NCBI GenBank assembly: GCA_947579665.1
Contig: OX388345.1
Location: 65,959,454 to 66,023,453, forward strand
DNA from: Sympetrum striolatum
Taxonomy: Eukaryota; Arthropoda; Insecta; Odonata; Libellulidae
DNA length: 64,000 nt
Direction of reading: 5' to 3'
Under the pieces are notes generated by a model. The model was not told the DNA's origin. It searched no databases and worked only from the letters and a program-made list of their open reading frames with translations. The first letter of the stretch is position 1. Every line of letters begins with the position of its first letter. This document shows, one piece after another, positions 51,491-62,640 of the stretch. Made by a program: the position numbers and the translations under genes.

Positions 51491-52444
51491 TTAAGTTAAT
51501 TAGTAGAAAAAATTAAACTTGAATTCAGTATGCCATAAGTATAATAAGTTATCGGACATTATTTTAATTAAATTACATGCTGAATTGAAATGTTACTTTT
51601 GACCCTTATCCAATTCATAAGTAAAAGTCTATATGTAACTGTTTCTTTTTAACGAAATTTGACTTTTAACTCATAACTTTATTAGGTAAGAATATATTTG
51701 GAACAGTGAACGCCTCGTCCAAAACAGTTTAAGAATTTTCAATATTTTGAAAACCTTCAAGCATTCGAAACATTGAAAAACTATAGGATCTTCATCCTCG
51801 CCTTTCATGTATTATTCCACACAAATTCGTGCCTAGAACAAATTTAAGTCATACTTTATGAGTTTCTAGGTCTCTCTTAATATTCTTTATGGGGGAAATG
51901 AGATAATAATGGATTCTTCGACAGATTCTTGAAGTCATCTTGCCACTTCATCAAAATGAGGAAGATAGGATGGCATCATGATTTCCCAAGGAAAATCCAT
52001 GCCTTCTAGTAGCAGAAGTGATTCATGATATCAGAGTAAACCACCTAAATTGTCCGTTCTTGGTAATGACGTGTCGAAACACAGTATTGAGTAATGGAGT
52101 AAACGTGACTCGGCACAGTGAGGAGAGTATAACAGCCGCCCGTGATCTATTTCTAAGGCCACCTCGGTTATCATACCACGAAGTCCTATCTCAACACAAA
52201 ATGGACACGAGAAAACAGTGCAGATTATCGCTTGGGAAACAATCATCTGCGAAATTTAGGACACAGAAAAAATTGATGGTATAAAGTTGAAAATAAGAGG
52301 AAAAGATTTCCTGGAACACTACTTAAATATATGAGAGCAAAGTCTCTTCTTTGGTCAAAAAAGATATACAAAAATGAGTGTCCCATCTTTTGGTTGGCTT
52401 ATATACGTTAAAAATCTGTATTAATCGCCATTTTCTACGTTTCC

Positions 52445-52585
52445 TTGTAGCTAACCCCACCCTTTATGTCATCTAACTTATTTTGGCTTTGGTTCCCTCT
52501 GTTTTTTTCCTTTTATTCTACCCTAAATTGCTTTCTTTTGCAGCTCCTCTCAATATTTGACCCATCCATTTCCTTTGTCGATGTT
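52445..52585 (-). pseudogene. LINE C-terminal remnant
   Basis: On the minus strand, RQRKWMGQILRG is followed by a basic stretch and then a segment encoding a DDIKGG-like block, broken by several stops. This resembles the post-RT tail of non-LTR elements: RRxxWxGHxxR, then a Lys/Arg/Gly-rich linker, then DDI. The DNA around 52457-52490 matches 57967-57995 in inverse orientation, so the two are copies of one family. Confidence 0.5.
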
Positions 52586-53598
52586 TACTTACTTCATTTT
52601 AGGCCCAGGATGATTAATCAAGGAGAGGTATAAACATCGTAAAAATAGTTTTAAAATGTAGGGGTCTAAATTGTGTATTACTGATGATCTCGGATTTTTT
52701 CAATAAATTTTTTAAATTTTCAGAAGTAAAGAAACATTAAGGGTAAGCAAACTGAAGGATTGGGCCAAAGGTTTTGACGGTTCGATAAACTCGAAATTTG
52801 TAATTCCCAGTTCTTTCGATATTAGGATATTTGCAATGGATCTTCCTGGGCCCCTTTTATGGGTATTTAATAATACATATAGAAATATAATGGAGAGTAG
52901 GCTTTGGGTACGAACTCTAGAATAAATTAAGGAGTCATGAGAGAATTACGGAAGTGATTTATCTCGAGGAAGTGAATGTCACGGAAGTGATGAAAAGGTA
53001 ATTTGAGTTAGAGAAAGTAGAGATTACCTATAATAAATCGTAAAGTAGATTTTAAGTCATTGAGGATACTTCCGTATATATGGATTTTTAATTTGGCTAA
53101 TGAAGATATTGTTTTCCTTGAAAATGAGCACGCTATTGTTCATGTTTCTGTGTTGGAACAGACATTGTAGACATCTGGACTGATTTGAAATATTCTCTTC
53201 TTTCTGCGCAGTTCCCTTTAATGAAAAACAGTATGATTCCCATTCAGAATTTGTTTTTTTTTCCTTATCTCTTGCATTTAAAATGTCGAAACGTCGTTCC
53301 CGGAATAAAAATATAACGATTTCGGCGTTTTGACTTCATTAAATGCAAATGCATTCGTTCGATCGGAATGTCCTTGAGTCGGTGATGTAACGAGAATTTT
53401 CATCGTCCCTTGATGGATATGAAAGCCAAAGTCGGGACTAAGGATTTGCCCAAAGTGCCGAAACTAAGCTATTAGACGACTCAAGCAAGGAGTAAAAACT
53501 TAGATAAATATTTATAAAGGTGAAATTCCATACTATAGATCTCCGAAATTGTAAAACAAAGAATACGTGCGAATTCAATGAAAACCCTTCTTTAAATA

Positions 53599-54278
53599 CA
53601 GTAGAACCCCGGTAATCCTGACGAATTCAGGCACATAGGCGTCCGGATTAGCGGGGTTTCCGGATTAGCGAGGTTTTAAAAAAATAACTCAAAAAACAAT
53701 TTTTCTCAAAAATTATATTGTACAGATAGTGCATGTATATATTACATAAGATATTACAACATATAAAGTGAATGAATATTATCAGCGAGCAAAAAAGTCA
53801 GTTATTTTCTTTTGCGCGACCGCTCTTATTTTTAAATCAAGCCCATGCATGGTCATCCTCATTGGACGTCTATCAAAGGGAAGGATTGTTTTTTACGCCT
53901 CTTCTCTCATAGCTTTTTAATGAAAGTGATGTTTTGAGAAGTGATACCCTGCTGCAACTGAAAAATTTATTGTCTTTCGAAATTGTTTAGTCTCGCACAT
54001 ATTAAGCATTTCTCTAATGGAAAAATGCTGTCTCAGAAAAGTATCACAACTTAGATGTATTATCACAATAAACGAAATACTTCGCTCTCCATCACATCAT
54101 TGCAGCCAATGGAGAAATTTTTCAAATAGTCTGTCCACCTCTCGTTTCTTGTTACTATGTAATATGCGTGTTTATATGTTCTCAAGAAGAAGTTGCGGGT
54201 TTGCATAACTCCCAATAGACCGTCCGGATTACCGAGGGTTCCGGATTAGCGAGTGTCCGGATTACCGGGGTTCTACTG
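53599..54278 (-). mobile_element. pogo/Tigger-like DNA transposon, deleted
   Basis: The ends are exact 20-bp inverted repeats, CAGTAGAACCCCGGTAATCC at 53599-53618 and its reverse complement at 54259-54278. Each is flanked by TA (53597-53598, 54279-54280), the target dinucleotide of Tc1/mariner/pogo elements. The CAGTAGAACC start followed by TAATCCG-type repeats is typical of pogo/Tigger ends. Subterminal copies of TCCGGATTA(G/C)CG recur inside both ends. The interior is 680 bp including ends, far shorter than a 2-3 kb autonomous element. Only a possible transposase tail remains, on the minus strand near the left end. Confidence 0.82.
53782..53875 (-). pseudogene. Possible pogo/Tigger transposase C-terminal remnant
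   Basis: The minus strand reads through about 30 codons ending AVAQKKITDFFAR and stop. Tigger/jerky-type transposases often end in a short Lys-rich ITDFF-like tail, and this lies where the 3' end of a minus-strand transposase would be. The rest of the interior is broken in every frame I read. This is suggestive only. Confidence 0.35.
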
Positions 54279-54280
54279 TA

Positions 54281-55879
54281 CGTCCTTGCCTCCGAATCGT
54301 CTAAAACTTTTTGTAAACACCTTTAAAAGTACATTTATTTTCCTATTTTAATTTTTATATATTGATTAATTAGAATATGAGGTACCGCTACCCTAATGAC
54401 CACTTTTTCTATTTCTGCTTGATTATCTTCTTTCATTTAAAGTCTAAAAAATTGAGAAATGATTCAAGACTATTTTTTATACTAATGTATTATTCATGCT
54501 TTAGTATGTTAGCTGTTTAGATCATGTTAATTAACGTTTCATCTGCCAATGTTACATTTCAGATAATTACATGTGATCGAAGAAAATTAGGCTCGTCAGC
54601 CATTTTGAAGAATTAAAGGGTCGTAGAGTAAATGAAGGAGACCTCTAGCAAAAAGGTAAGCAAGAAAGCAAGAAGAAAGTTATGTTTTAACTTTCTCGTA
54701 GATTATGACTACATTACCGTTATGATTTTCCTCATATACTGAAATCTTTTATTAGCCATACAATCCTTAGTCAAGAATAAAAATAATTTCAAAAATTCCC
54801 GAACAGAAGTTATATTTAAAATCTGGATTTCTGAATAGTAGAGTTTGCGGTGTACAATTTACTTTGAAACTGCTTCGCTATTTTTACATATGAGGTATAC
54901 TATCTCCTGAAACCCTTGAGTAGCTTGAAATAATGAATTAAATAGGGTTAATATTATTTGAGCCAGTTGTTCCAACATTCATCGCAACCGAAACGATAGA
55001 AGACTTTTTCCAGTTTCTTTTACGATCTTCTAGTTTGACATTTCCAAAAACAAACATACATTTCTTAAGATGTAGGAATTTAGAGACTCATGACAGAAAT
55101 AAAAGTAGAAATGTGTTATCTTTTTATTTTTACCATATTATGAGCGAACTACATAAACATATTAAAAATTGTCGAAAGTCGAAGGCTTTGCTTTGCCTTC
55201 ATTATCAATTAAATCATGTTTTTTCGTAATATATTGCAGTGAGATAGCACTTTATACTTATATACAGTCGTAAATAACACTTTTATTGCGATATGAAGAG
55301 GTTCCTCTATCCTTCTCTTATCTTAAATATTTCGCCTAGGTGTTGACTCTCTGAAGGAAAGGGAAAAAAATAAGAGAATTTTGTGTTAACAATAAGTATA
55401 TATTTCGAAACATAAATTTCGTATTTCATGAGCATTATAATTATATACCGTTAATTGGATGTTGTTTTATCGAACAAGTATAAGGCTGTGCCATAGAAAA
55501 CATATCATTAAAATGAGGCGTAGTTACCGAATTTTCTAACTCCACGTCCGCCATTTTGTCGAATCGAGCCGGAAGGCAGATTCTCCAGGAGTAGCCGTGC
55601 TTGGAAGACTGTTGCGGGTCCACCTAAGGTTTCATTTCATCTTTTTCAACGTGTGATTTTCTTCTCTCGGTTATTCCATCGTAATTAAGCATTACGTACA
55701 TTTAGAAATGTGTACATTTAATGAATTATAGCGGAAATATTAGCTAATTAAGGCATTGTACAGTCCTTCAAAAGGTTGCATCTCTTTAGTAATCGCCAAT
55801 AAAGCTTTTCTAATTGTAAAACTGGTCACAAAAGTCTAGTACTGAGCAAGTAAATCTTTAAAATACTTTATGTGATTCA
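54281..55879. other. AT-rich non-coding DNA
   Basis: Nothing recognised between the pogo-like element and repeat copy 55880-56160. Confidence 0.5.
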
Positions 55880-56160
55880 TACTCGTAACAATTTAATCAT
55901 CTGTATAAAGCTTGCATAAATAATGGTGTTTGTAAACATATCTGAGATATTTCCAAGAGTGCCTCGCTGTGCTTCCTCTAAACTAAAAGCATGTCAACTA
56001 AATTTTAACACGTCCAAGGCTGTTTTTCTATGTTTTTGCCTCTGACACCCGAGGAAAGAAAATTTGTGGAAGTTTGCTAAAAAATGCTGTCTGTATCTTC
56101 TGTATTTCTCGTCGACTGAGAGAACTCTTAATCCTCGTATTTAATATAAATTCGCTTTAG
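55880..56160 (+). repeat. Diverged direct repeat, copy 2
   Basis: This is the partner of 51203-51490, about 4.7 kb away. The pogo-like insertion and LINE debris lie between them. It is either an interspersed element of unknown class or an old local duplication. Confidence 0.7.
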
Positions 56161-56529
56161 CTAATATTTTCCAAAGACGGTTGTAAGCAGCATGATAAAT
56201 GGGTCGTATTCTCTCTCACTGTGAACAGTTTTCTATGTTTACTGAATGAATGAAAAATGAAATTTACATTGAAATGTGGTACATCGTAAATGTCGTCACG
56301 TTTGTGTACAGGCTAGTAAATATCCTGGATCTGATGCTTAGCAATTACTTCTTATAATATTTCTTTAAATACAGTCAAATGGAGCAATTATTTACAGTTA
56401 TCTCTTTATTTCATGTTCTATCTTTATGATGGTAGTATTTTGTATCGAGCTGTACATTATCAGTAAGTTTATGGGACAAAAAGAACCATAACGGAGGAAT
56501 CCTTAAAACATCAGTGTAGCATAATACAG

Positions 56530-56935
56530 TTTCCTTTCCGGATTCCTGCAGTCAGACACCACATTCCGCTTTTCCATTAGCATCGGAGGAGGCGACGCCC
56601 CACAGGCAACGCAGGGCCTCTATCGATCCGCTGGTAAGGGTTGACCATAACCAGGAGCAAAGTGCAGCTCCCGCCAGCCAAAGCCTCCTTCGGTGCGTGG
56701 CAACACGTAAATCCATTACATTTGCTCTCCCGACGAGGATTTTCGTTTTTACGTCTCTGCGAATTCGCACGATGCCGGCGTCCGGCGCCATTTGCCGACG
56801 ACCACGAAGTCGCAGGGTGGAGTAAGTGGGATTTCCAACAGTCGGACATATCCCTCGATGCCCCTCTACACGGCCAGCTAAATTGTCTTTATGCACGACC
56901 CTACGATAAATCTACTCGAGGCTAATTTCAAGAGA
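56530..56935. other. GC-richer segment, open on both strands
   Basis: A 114-codon minus-strand frame (56552-56896) overlaps a 94-codon plus-strand frame (56641-56925). Neither resembles a known protein. Its base composition is unlike its AT-rich surroundings. A retroposed fragment, an exon or a regulatory island are all possible. Confidence 0.2.
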
Positions 56936-57924
56936 GAAGAATGAAAGTCGCGTTTCCCCCATAAACACATATATTTGTTGGTTTAGCTAAGATGTGTTTG
57001 TTTTGGTGTGCTCGAAATCTTGTAATCTTTTCCTTACGAACGTATTCACGATTTTGCAGTAATCCGCAATCCTCGCATATTTCCGACACCCTCTGAGCAC
57101 CAGTTTAGGAGAGCTTATGCGCAATGTAAGGCAGGTGTAATTACGAAGCAGAAAGTTGAATTACGTCAAAATGTTTACTCACATTAAATTTCGAATCGAG
57201 GTGTTTTAATGAATAGGAAAAGTTTTGTCGCTATTTTTCGCTTTTTGATTTCGTGTTTAAGGATTCCACATGCCAATTCAAATTTCATCATCGAAGTGTT
57301 TTAAATGAAAGGTAAAATATGAAATTCAAGATATAAATTCCACTATCCCTCTTACAACATAGGAAAGAAATGCTCGCTTAGGGAAGAATTTTTCTGCAGT
57401 GTACCAAAAACATTCATCAGTTGCAATATTAAGTTGCGGAATTTTGAGTTATATCCGAGAATGTTTTGTTGCCGAAACCTTGATGAAAATAGTGTATTAA
57501 CAAATTTTAGAATTTAAGAGACTGGGTCTTCTTTGTTAACTGCTTCCTAATTTCGGCGTAAAGAAATGTTTGTGCAGTGATCGAAATGCTTCATTCTTCA
57601 ATCCAAAATCTCTCATAGTTCAATTGCTTCCGCCAATTTTTTTCCAATCATCTAGTCAAAGAGCGTTAACATTTGATCATGGAATCCAGAACATGTGGAA
57701 CGGAAACGCATTATTCTTAGATAATTAAAAATAGTGATAACAATAAGATTAGAGGTAAAATTAATATGACTATAAGAGGAAAAGTTTGGAAATTACTGAA
57801 GGAATCGTCTGAGAAAATTTTCCCCTTACTAATTAGTTTCTTCTTCAGTTTTCATTGACGTACATGTTAAGTAAATTATGTTCTGCTGAGCAACTAGCTG
57901 CATCACAGTTCTATGGCTGCTTGT

Positions 57925-58034
57925 GTTCTAAAAATATTGAAGACAGACAATCGAGACAAAAGATGTCAGATGACATAAAGGGTGGGGCAAGTTACCAAGA
58001 AGTGAAGGAAATCGAACTAAATAGAAAATATTAA
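57925..58034 (+). pseudogene. LINE C-terminal remnant
   Basis: The plus strand reads SKNIEDRQSRQ, then MSDDIKGGASYQEVKE and IELNRKY to TAA at 58032-58034. The DDIKGGASYQEVKE block is the kind of tail seen at the end of non-LTR retrotransposon polyproteins. Nucleotides are shared with the inverted copy at 52445-52490. No upstream RT was recognised. Confidence 0.5.
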
Positions 58035-59347
58035 GGCACGAGAATCTACCAAAAGGTAGAACACTTGTCTATGTACTGAAGGCAAATGTAAAATAAGGAT
58101 CTATAGAATATTATTCAGAATCAATATAGAAGCTTTCCCAAAACCTCGCTTTAGATGTGGAGGGAACGTCCTTTACTTGGTGGTTTGGTAAGCTTTGTAT
58201 TTATGAGGTCTGAGTGATGCAATGTTACCAATTCCTGTACATATTATTCACTACGATAAAATGAGTATTATTATTAAGATATAAGAGTAAGGCTTTGATT
58301 GAAAACACCAATTTTAAATCTAGTAAAATCTAGTTACCATGGCGAATGGCTCAAAAATGTTTTTTTTTCAGAAGTGGCATTTTTATGCGAGTAACGTGTC
58401 ACTCACTGATCACGTTTCTCACTGTTTTCGAAGAAATGAGAAATGGATATCAAAATCAGAAAATGAAAATTAACGGCGCTTCGCTTGATAGATCGCGATG
58501 TAACGGCCTTTTATATCAAAAGAATTGTAGAAAGGATATTACCGGCATAAATCAAGTTGCCCGTCCAATTTCATTCAAGTATACGACTGTTTGGAGTTTC
58601 CACTCGAAGAGGAATTCTGAATAAAATTAAAGGAAGAGCGCGCATTTGAGCTAACTCAAATTTTATTGGTGTTTGCATAACTAGGGTTTGATATTGGATA
58701 CGCAGGTAGTGGGAGGAAGGAAAAAGGGGAGCATGGAGGGGTGGGGAAGAGGACGTGAAATGAAGTAAATTAAATGGGGAGAATGAGAAAAGGAAAGCGA
58801 CTGCAGAAAGTTTTGATTTATACGTTATGAAGGATGAAGAGAGAGAAATAAATTATCAATTTATCAACTCTTCGTGATAAATTGGTAGGTAAAATGAAAA
58901 AGTCAATACTTTGAAAGGTGGAGAATTGTTGGTAATAATATGCTAGTAGGATATTAAACTGCAGAATAAAACTAAAGGAAAGAAGCAATGGCGTTTTTCA
59001 AATATTAGGTAATGTCGAAAGAAACTCCATTTACGATGAAATTACAATTACAGTATCAGAGAAGCCTCGAAACTAAAGAAAATTATTTCCCAATATTAAC
59101 TCGCCAATAGTTTTTGGCCGAATTATTGCTGCATAAAGCTTTGCTATTTAAGAAGAAATATGTTTTACAAAGCCTCTATCCAAAAACGTTCATGACCAAT
59201 TTTTGGAAATTTCTCTGACACAGCAACATATTAGAATGTTTCTTGGAACTTGGTATTATTTGTTATAAGCAACATCCAGATTTCGCTGTTATGTGGATAG
59301 TAGAACTAGTGTAGCATATAAAATTCTTACAAAATGACAAATCTGAA
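58035..59347. other. Non-coding DNA
   Basis: A purine-rich patch lies at about 58700-58860. No gene was recognised, and the 92-codon frame at 58346-58624 has no family resemblance. Confidence 0.5.
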
Positions 59348-59360
59348 TGTTCTGCCATGT

Positions 59361-59458
59361 AAGCTCAATTGGCTGGAGCAGCAGATCAAGTAAGAGACCC
59401 AGGTTCGTGCCTCCCTCCTGTCAGAATTTCATTATGACCATTCCTCCTTGGAATTAGA
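59361..59458 (+). repeat. Candidate tRNA-derived SINE or tRNA pseudogene
   Basis: TAAGCTCAATTGG (59361-59373) resembles a pol III A box with a perfect D stem (GCTC/GAGC). GGTTCGTGCCT near 59403 resembles a B box at about the right distance (some 43 nt). The anticodon and T stems do not pair, so it is not a functional tRNA. A 13-bp near-direct repeat, ATGTTCTGCC(A/T)TG, brackets it at 59348-59360 and 59459-59471 and could be a target duplication. Confidence 0.35.
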
Positions 59459-60888
59459 TGTTCTGCCTTGCAGTTAGCTGATACCGTTTTATTCTATATT
59501 ATTTTCCAATTATTGCTCTGGTCAAGGACAAAGATTTCTTACCTAAAACATCTCTGCAAAGTTAGCCTCCAAACTTAAAACAGGGGTAGAACTCATAAGA
59601 TCACAATCATCATCAGGATGAAAAAGTCGCATATCTGTTTCCGGTATCGAAAGCTCATATGATGGTTATGCCCCAACATAATACATTTTGTGAATAAAAG
59701 CAAGGATGGATGGAAAAAGGTATAATCCAGATGATGCAGAGAGATTTTATAAGATATAAAAAAATGAGAAAATAATTAGGAACATTTAAACAGGATGTTC
59801 TGAATTACGAGAGATATAATTAGGAAGGTCAATCTTAAGGAGCAACGAATCTTTCGAGTCAAATGCAGCTCGATAAATCTTTTCTTTTACAAGAATTATC
59901 ATAAGTTTCTTACCTGTGGATAAACTTCACTATATTTTGTTACGAAACCATAATTAGTAGCTGATGGATGAGTACCCTAGAAAAGGTTCAAAACTTTCAG
60001 TGATTTATGAATTATTTCATTTTACCCTCTCCATGTATTGAACATTCATCTAGGAAAAATCTCGATTTGTAGCGTTTAAACAGACGGTTTTCTTTAATCA
60101 ACCAAGAACCGCGATTCTCTTCTCCAAATCAAAACCCAGTAAACTTGAATTGGAGCATATCATGCTGAATTCTAGGGAGCAAAATGTATGCCTTTATGAA
60201 TAAAAATGTCACTGCGATAAGCCGACGGTACGAGTTGATACAGGCCTTAATGTGGCGCATTCATATCCTACAGTTAAAGTACGGCGTAAAAGACATGATA
60301 ACCATCTTTAATCTCGTATACCTTGGCAGCTCGTGTGTCATAAACTTCCATTCACATTGTTATTTCCCTTGGATTCTGATAATGCGTCCCTCACTTACTA
60401 CAAAGATCCTTTGTCTGTATTCCTTTATTGTTGGCACAGCTAACTCTTTATGTTTATCAGTAGCAAATCTTTCTATGTAGACCACAATAAATTCACCCCT
60501 TTCAATGCATATCTATCCACCTTCTTTCGCCGCTTCCACTACTTCAATTAAAACTACAAATTCTGCATGTATGAGTTAGTAAAATTTCCTCAATTTTTCT
60601 ATATTCTCACTCTTTCTGATCCATCCCAAATTATCCGAAATAACCATACCCTTATAGTTTTCCCCCATGGATTTTAAGTGATGATTGATATCCTTACGAT
60701 GTAAGCATGCTTACGAAACAGGTCGCAAATTAAGAACCATGCGGATAAATACTGTGTCTCGTTATATCGGATATCTTTCCACGAAATCACGCCTTCTAAT
60801 ATCGATTTCATCATCCAAAAGTATTTCACGATAACCTTGTTGTAATTAGATCGACAAAATACATCATCACCAAAGATCCATTGGTATA

Positions 60889-60960
60889 GTACTGTGGTTT
60901 CGAACCTATAGTACGGGTATCCCTAGGGGTTCGAGTTAAGCAGCTAGAGGCACGCGAAAT
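60889..60960 (+). other. Possible hAT-like terminal sequence
   Basis: CTGTGGTTTCGAACC, followed by GTACGGGTATCCCTAGGGG, resembles the general pattern of hAT transposon ends. No matching opposite end or 8-bp target duplication was found. Confidence 0.2.
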
Positions 60961-61309
60961 CTTGTTGGAAATACGGTAATTACCAGAGGTTTAGGATGGA
61001 TCCCCGTAGCTACCTCATGGCAGGGTGCCCAGGAGGGAATGGGGCCCCTAAACTAGCCATGAATAGGACCCAAGGAAGATTTTTGCGAGGGTTCCAAATC
61101 GGTTCAGCTGCTCCACCTGTAATGCTCTACACTTGCTGCGATTGTTACAGCTCTGTAGCGGAATGACGCATTTCCTGAACGTCTCGTAATAGTATAACAA
61201 CGGTACCAATTTAGATTTAAAATATTTTAATGTCATGAGAGTTTTAAAGAGAGAAAATTTGGAACAAACCTGTTAATGAATTAAAGGTTTAAAATCTCCT
61301 ATAACGGTA

Positions 61310-61426
61310 TTTGTCGGCTTTCCTCGTCTCATTCACTGGTGTTCGGAGTGTTTAGTGTTATGAAAGTGCAGTGTCCTCTCATGTTTTCTCCAAACATTGG
61401 TGTATGAGACGAGGAACGCCGACAAT
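61310..61426. repeat. Inverted repeat (hairpin-forming)
   Basis: TTGTCGGCTTTCCTCGTCTC near 61312 is the reverse complement, with one mismatch, of the segment near 61406-61426. Weaker pairing continues inward for about 17 bp. The loop is about 40 bp. The repeat lies some 130 bp upstream of the solo hammerhead-like motif and may be part of the same element or an older MITE. Confidence 0.6.
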
Positions 61427-61510
61427 GACGGCTATTGATGACGGCTATGATTAATGGTGGTGTATTACACCCACTGCCATACGCTTCTGGCGGCTCGCGG
61501 GGTATATATC

Positions 61511-61530
61511 TAAATCTAAATCTAAATCTA
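61511..61530 (+). repeat. TAAATC short tandem repeat
   Basis: Just over three perfect copies of TAAATC lie about 25 bp upstream of the hammerhead-like motif. Confidence 0.8.
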
Positions 61531-61551
61531 TTGGAGATTTTTAACCTCTAA

Positions 61552-61596
61552 ATCACCTGACGATGTTGCACGGCAGCGAAACCCGGGTTGTATTAT
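61552..61596 (+). ncRNA. Hammerhead ribozyme-like motif, well-preserved core
   Basis: CUGACGA (61557-61563) is followed by the extra U, stem II GUUGC/GCAGC with loop ACG, GAAA (61578-61581), stem III ACC/GGU with loop CG, and a U at 61589 as the predicted cleavage base. Core, stem II and stem III are all intact. Only two contiguous stem I pairs are visible (GU with AC). Downstream AT-rich sequence to about 61645 is comparable to the tail that follows the ribozyme in the other PLE copies. I see no inverted partner arm and no RT frame nearby, so it may be a solo pseudo-LTR. Confidence 0.55.
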
Positions 61597-61689
61597 TAAA
61601 GTAAATTTGGAAGTAACATAATGACCTTTATATTTCTGATCATGAAGAACTTCCACAAAATAACGCCAGAAACTATAACTATGAGTTGT

Positions 61690-62640
61690 AGTTTTGAGAA
61701 GGTGGTACGCAGAGTCGTGGAAAGGAACTTAGATGAGAATAAGGCTGGGAGCCGCTGGCATCGAACATGATTCGATTTGCATCGGATCTGAATACGACTT
61801 GACTTCCCGTAATGCATCGAGTCGTAACCCGGAGGAAACAAAGGGATGCAGAGTGGTAAAAGAAGGAAGAGCAAAGCAAGTTGGTTTATCCCGTGATATC
61901 TCCATGTGAGCCATGCCCGCGATCTCCTTGCGAACACGAGGGGGAGGAAAGAGGTATAATATAGAATTGCCGGTGGAAGGGGTGTTTGGAAGAGGGGAGA
62001 GATTGTAAAGAGGGTTGTTTTGTGGTGGGGATGGAGGGGCCGCGTTGCTGGGGTGACCCCGGGGGGAGGCGAAAGGGAATTGAAGGGGGAAGTAGGGTCG
62101 GCATCCGGGGGGGTCTCCGTGTCGTCTTTTTGGCCTTAGGGGAAGCCCTTGTATGCCTTGTGCCACGGGATGTGCTGTTGGATGCGATGGGTGCCTTCGT
62201 GTTGAAAGCTCCTCTCTCTCTCTCTACATAGCAACGTATCCGACCACTCCCATCTCTTTATCCCAACGTTCGACAAGAGTGCGCAGCCGTCTTTTTTTTC
62301 GCTCCCAAAAAGGAAGAATCCGCGTTTCGGGAGCTAATTTGAAATTCTATGTATCCGCGCTGCTCGTTGACGTGAGGAATAAAATGACCTTTCGAAAGTT
62401 TTTAAAACAAACGCGGAGCTTTTTTGTGGAGTCAAACATTCGGAAAGGGAGGTCGAGTCGCGAAGGGGATTTGGGGTGACGTGGGAAACTGGCTCGTTTC
62501 TGTCGTCGAAATGTTTTACGAGCCGTGTCGCGAAATGCGGAGGAGATGAGGCTCGAAATGCTGAGGAAATGGTGTCCGCGGGCTAAGTTCGGTAAACGCG
62601 AATTTATTTCGAGGAATCCATTAATCTGTAACCAGGCGGT
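61690..62640. other. GC-rich, G-tract-bearing segment
   Basis: This is the most GC-rich part of the window, with long G runs near 62030-62115. Frames of up to 145 codons (61729-62166 minus, 62347-62778 minus, 62153-62479 plus) overlap on both strands and look compositional. No family was recognised. Confidence 0.25.

Larger units (their letters stand above)
51111..51546 (+). repeat. Pair of about 40-50 bp direct repeats 387 bp apart
   Basis: GTTAATTAGTAGAAAAAAT with downstream AATTCAGTATGCC occurs at about 51111-51160 and again at about 51497-51546. The interval contains most of repeat copy 51203-51490 and the (TA)n tract. The pair is too long for a normal target duplication and looks like a local duplication. 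Confidence 0.65.
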
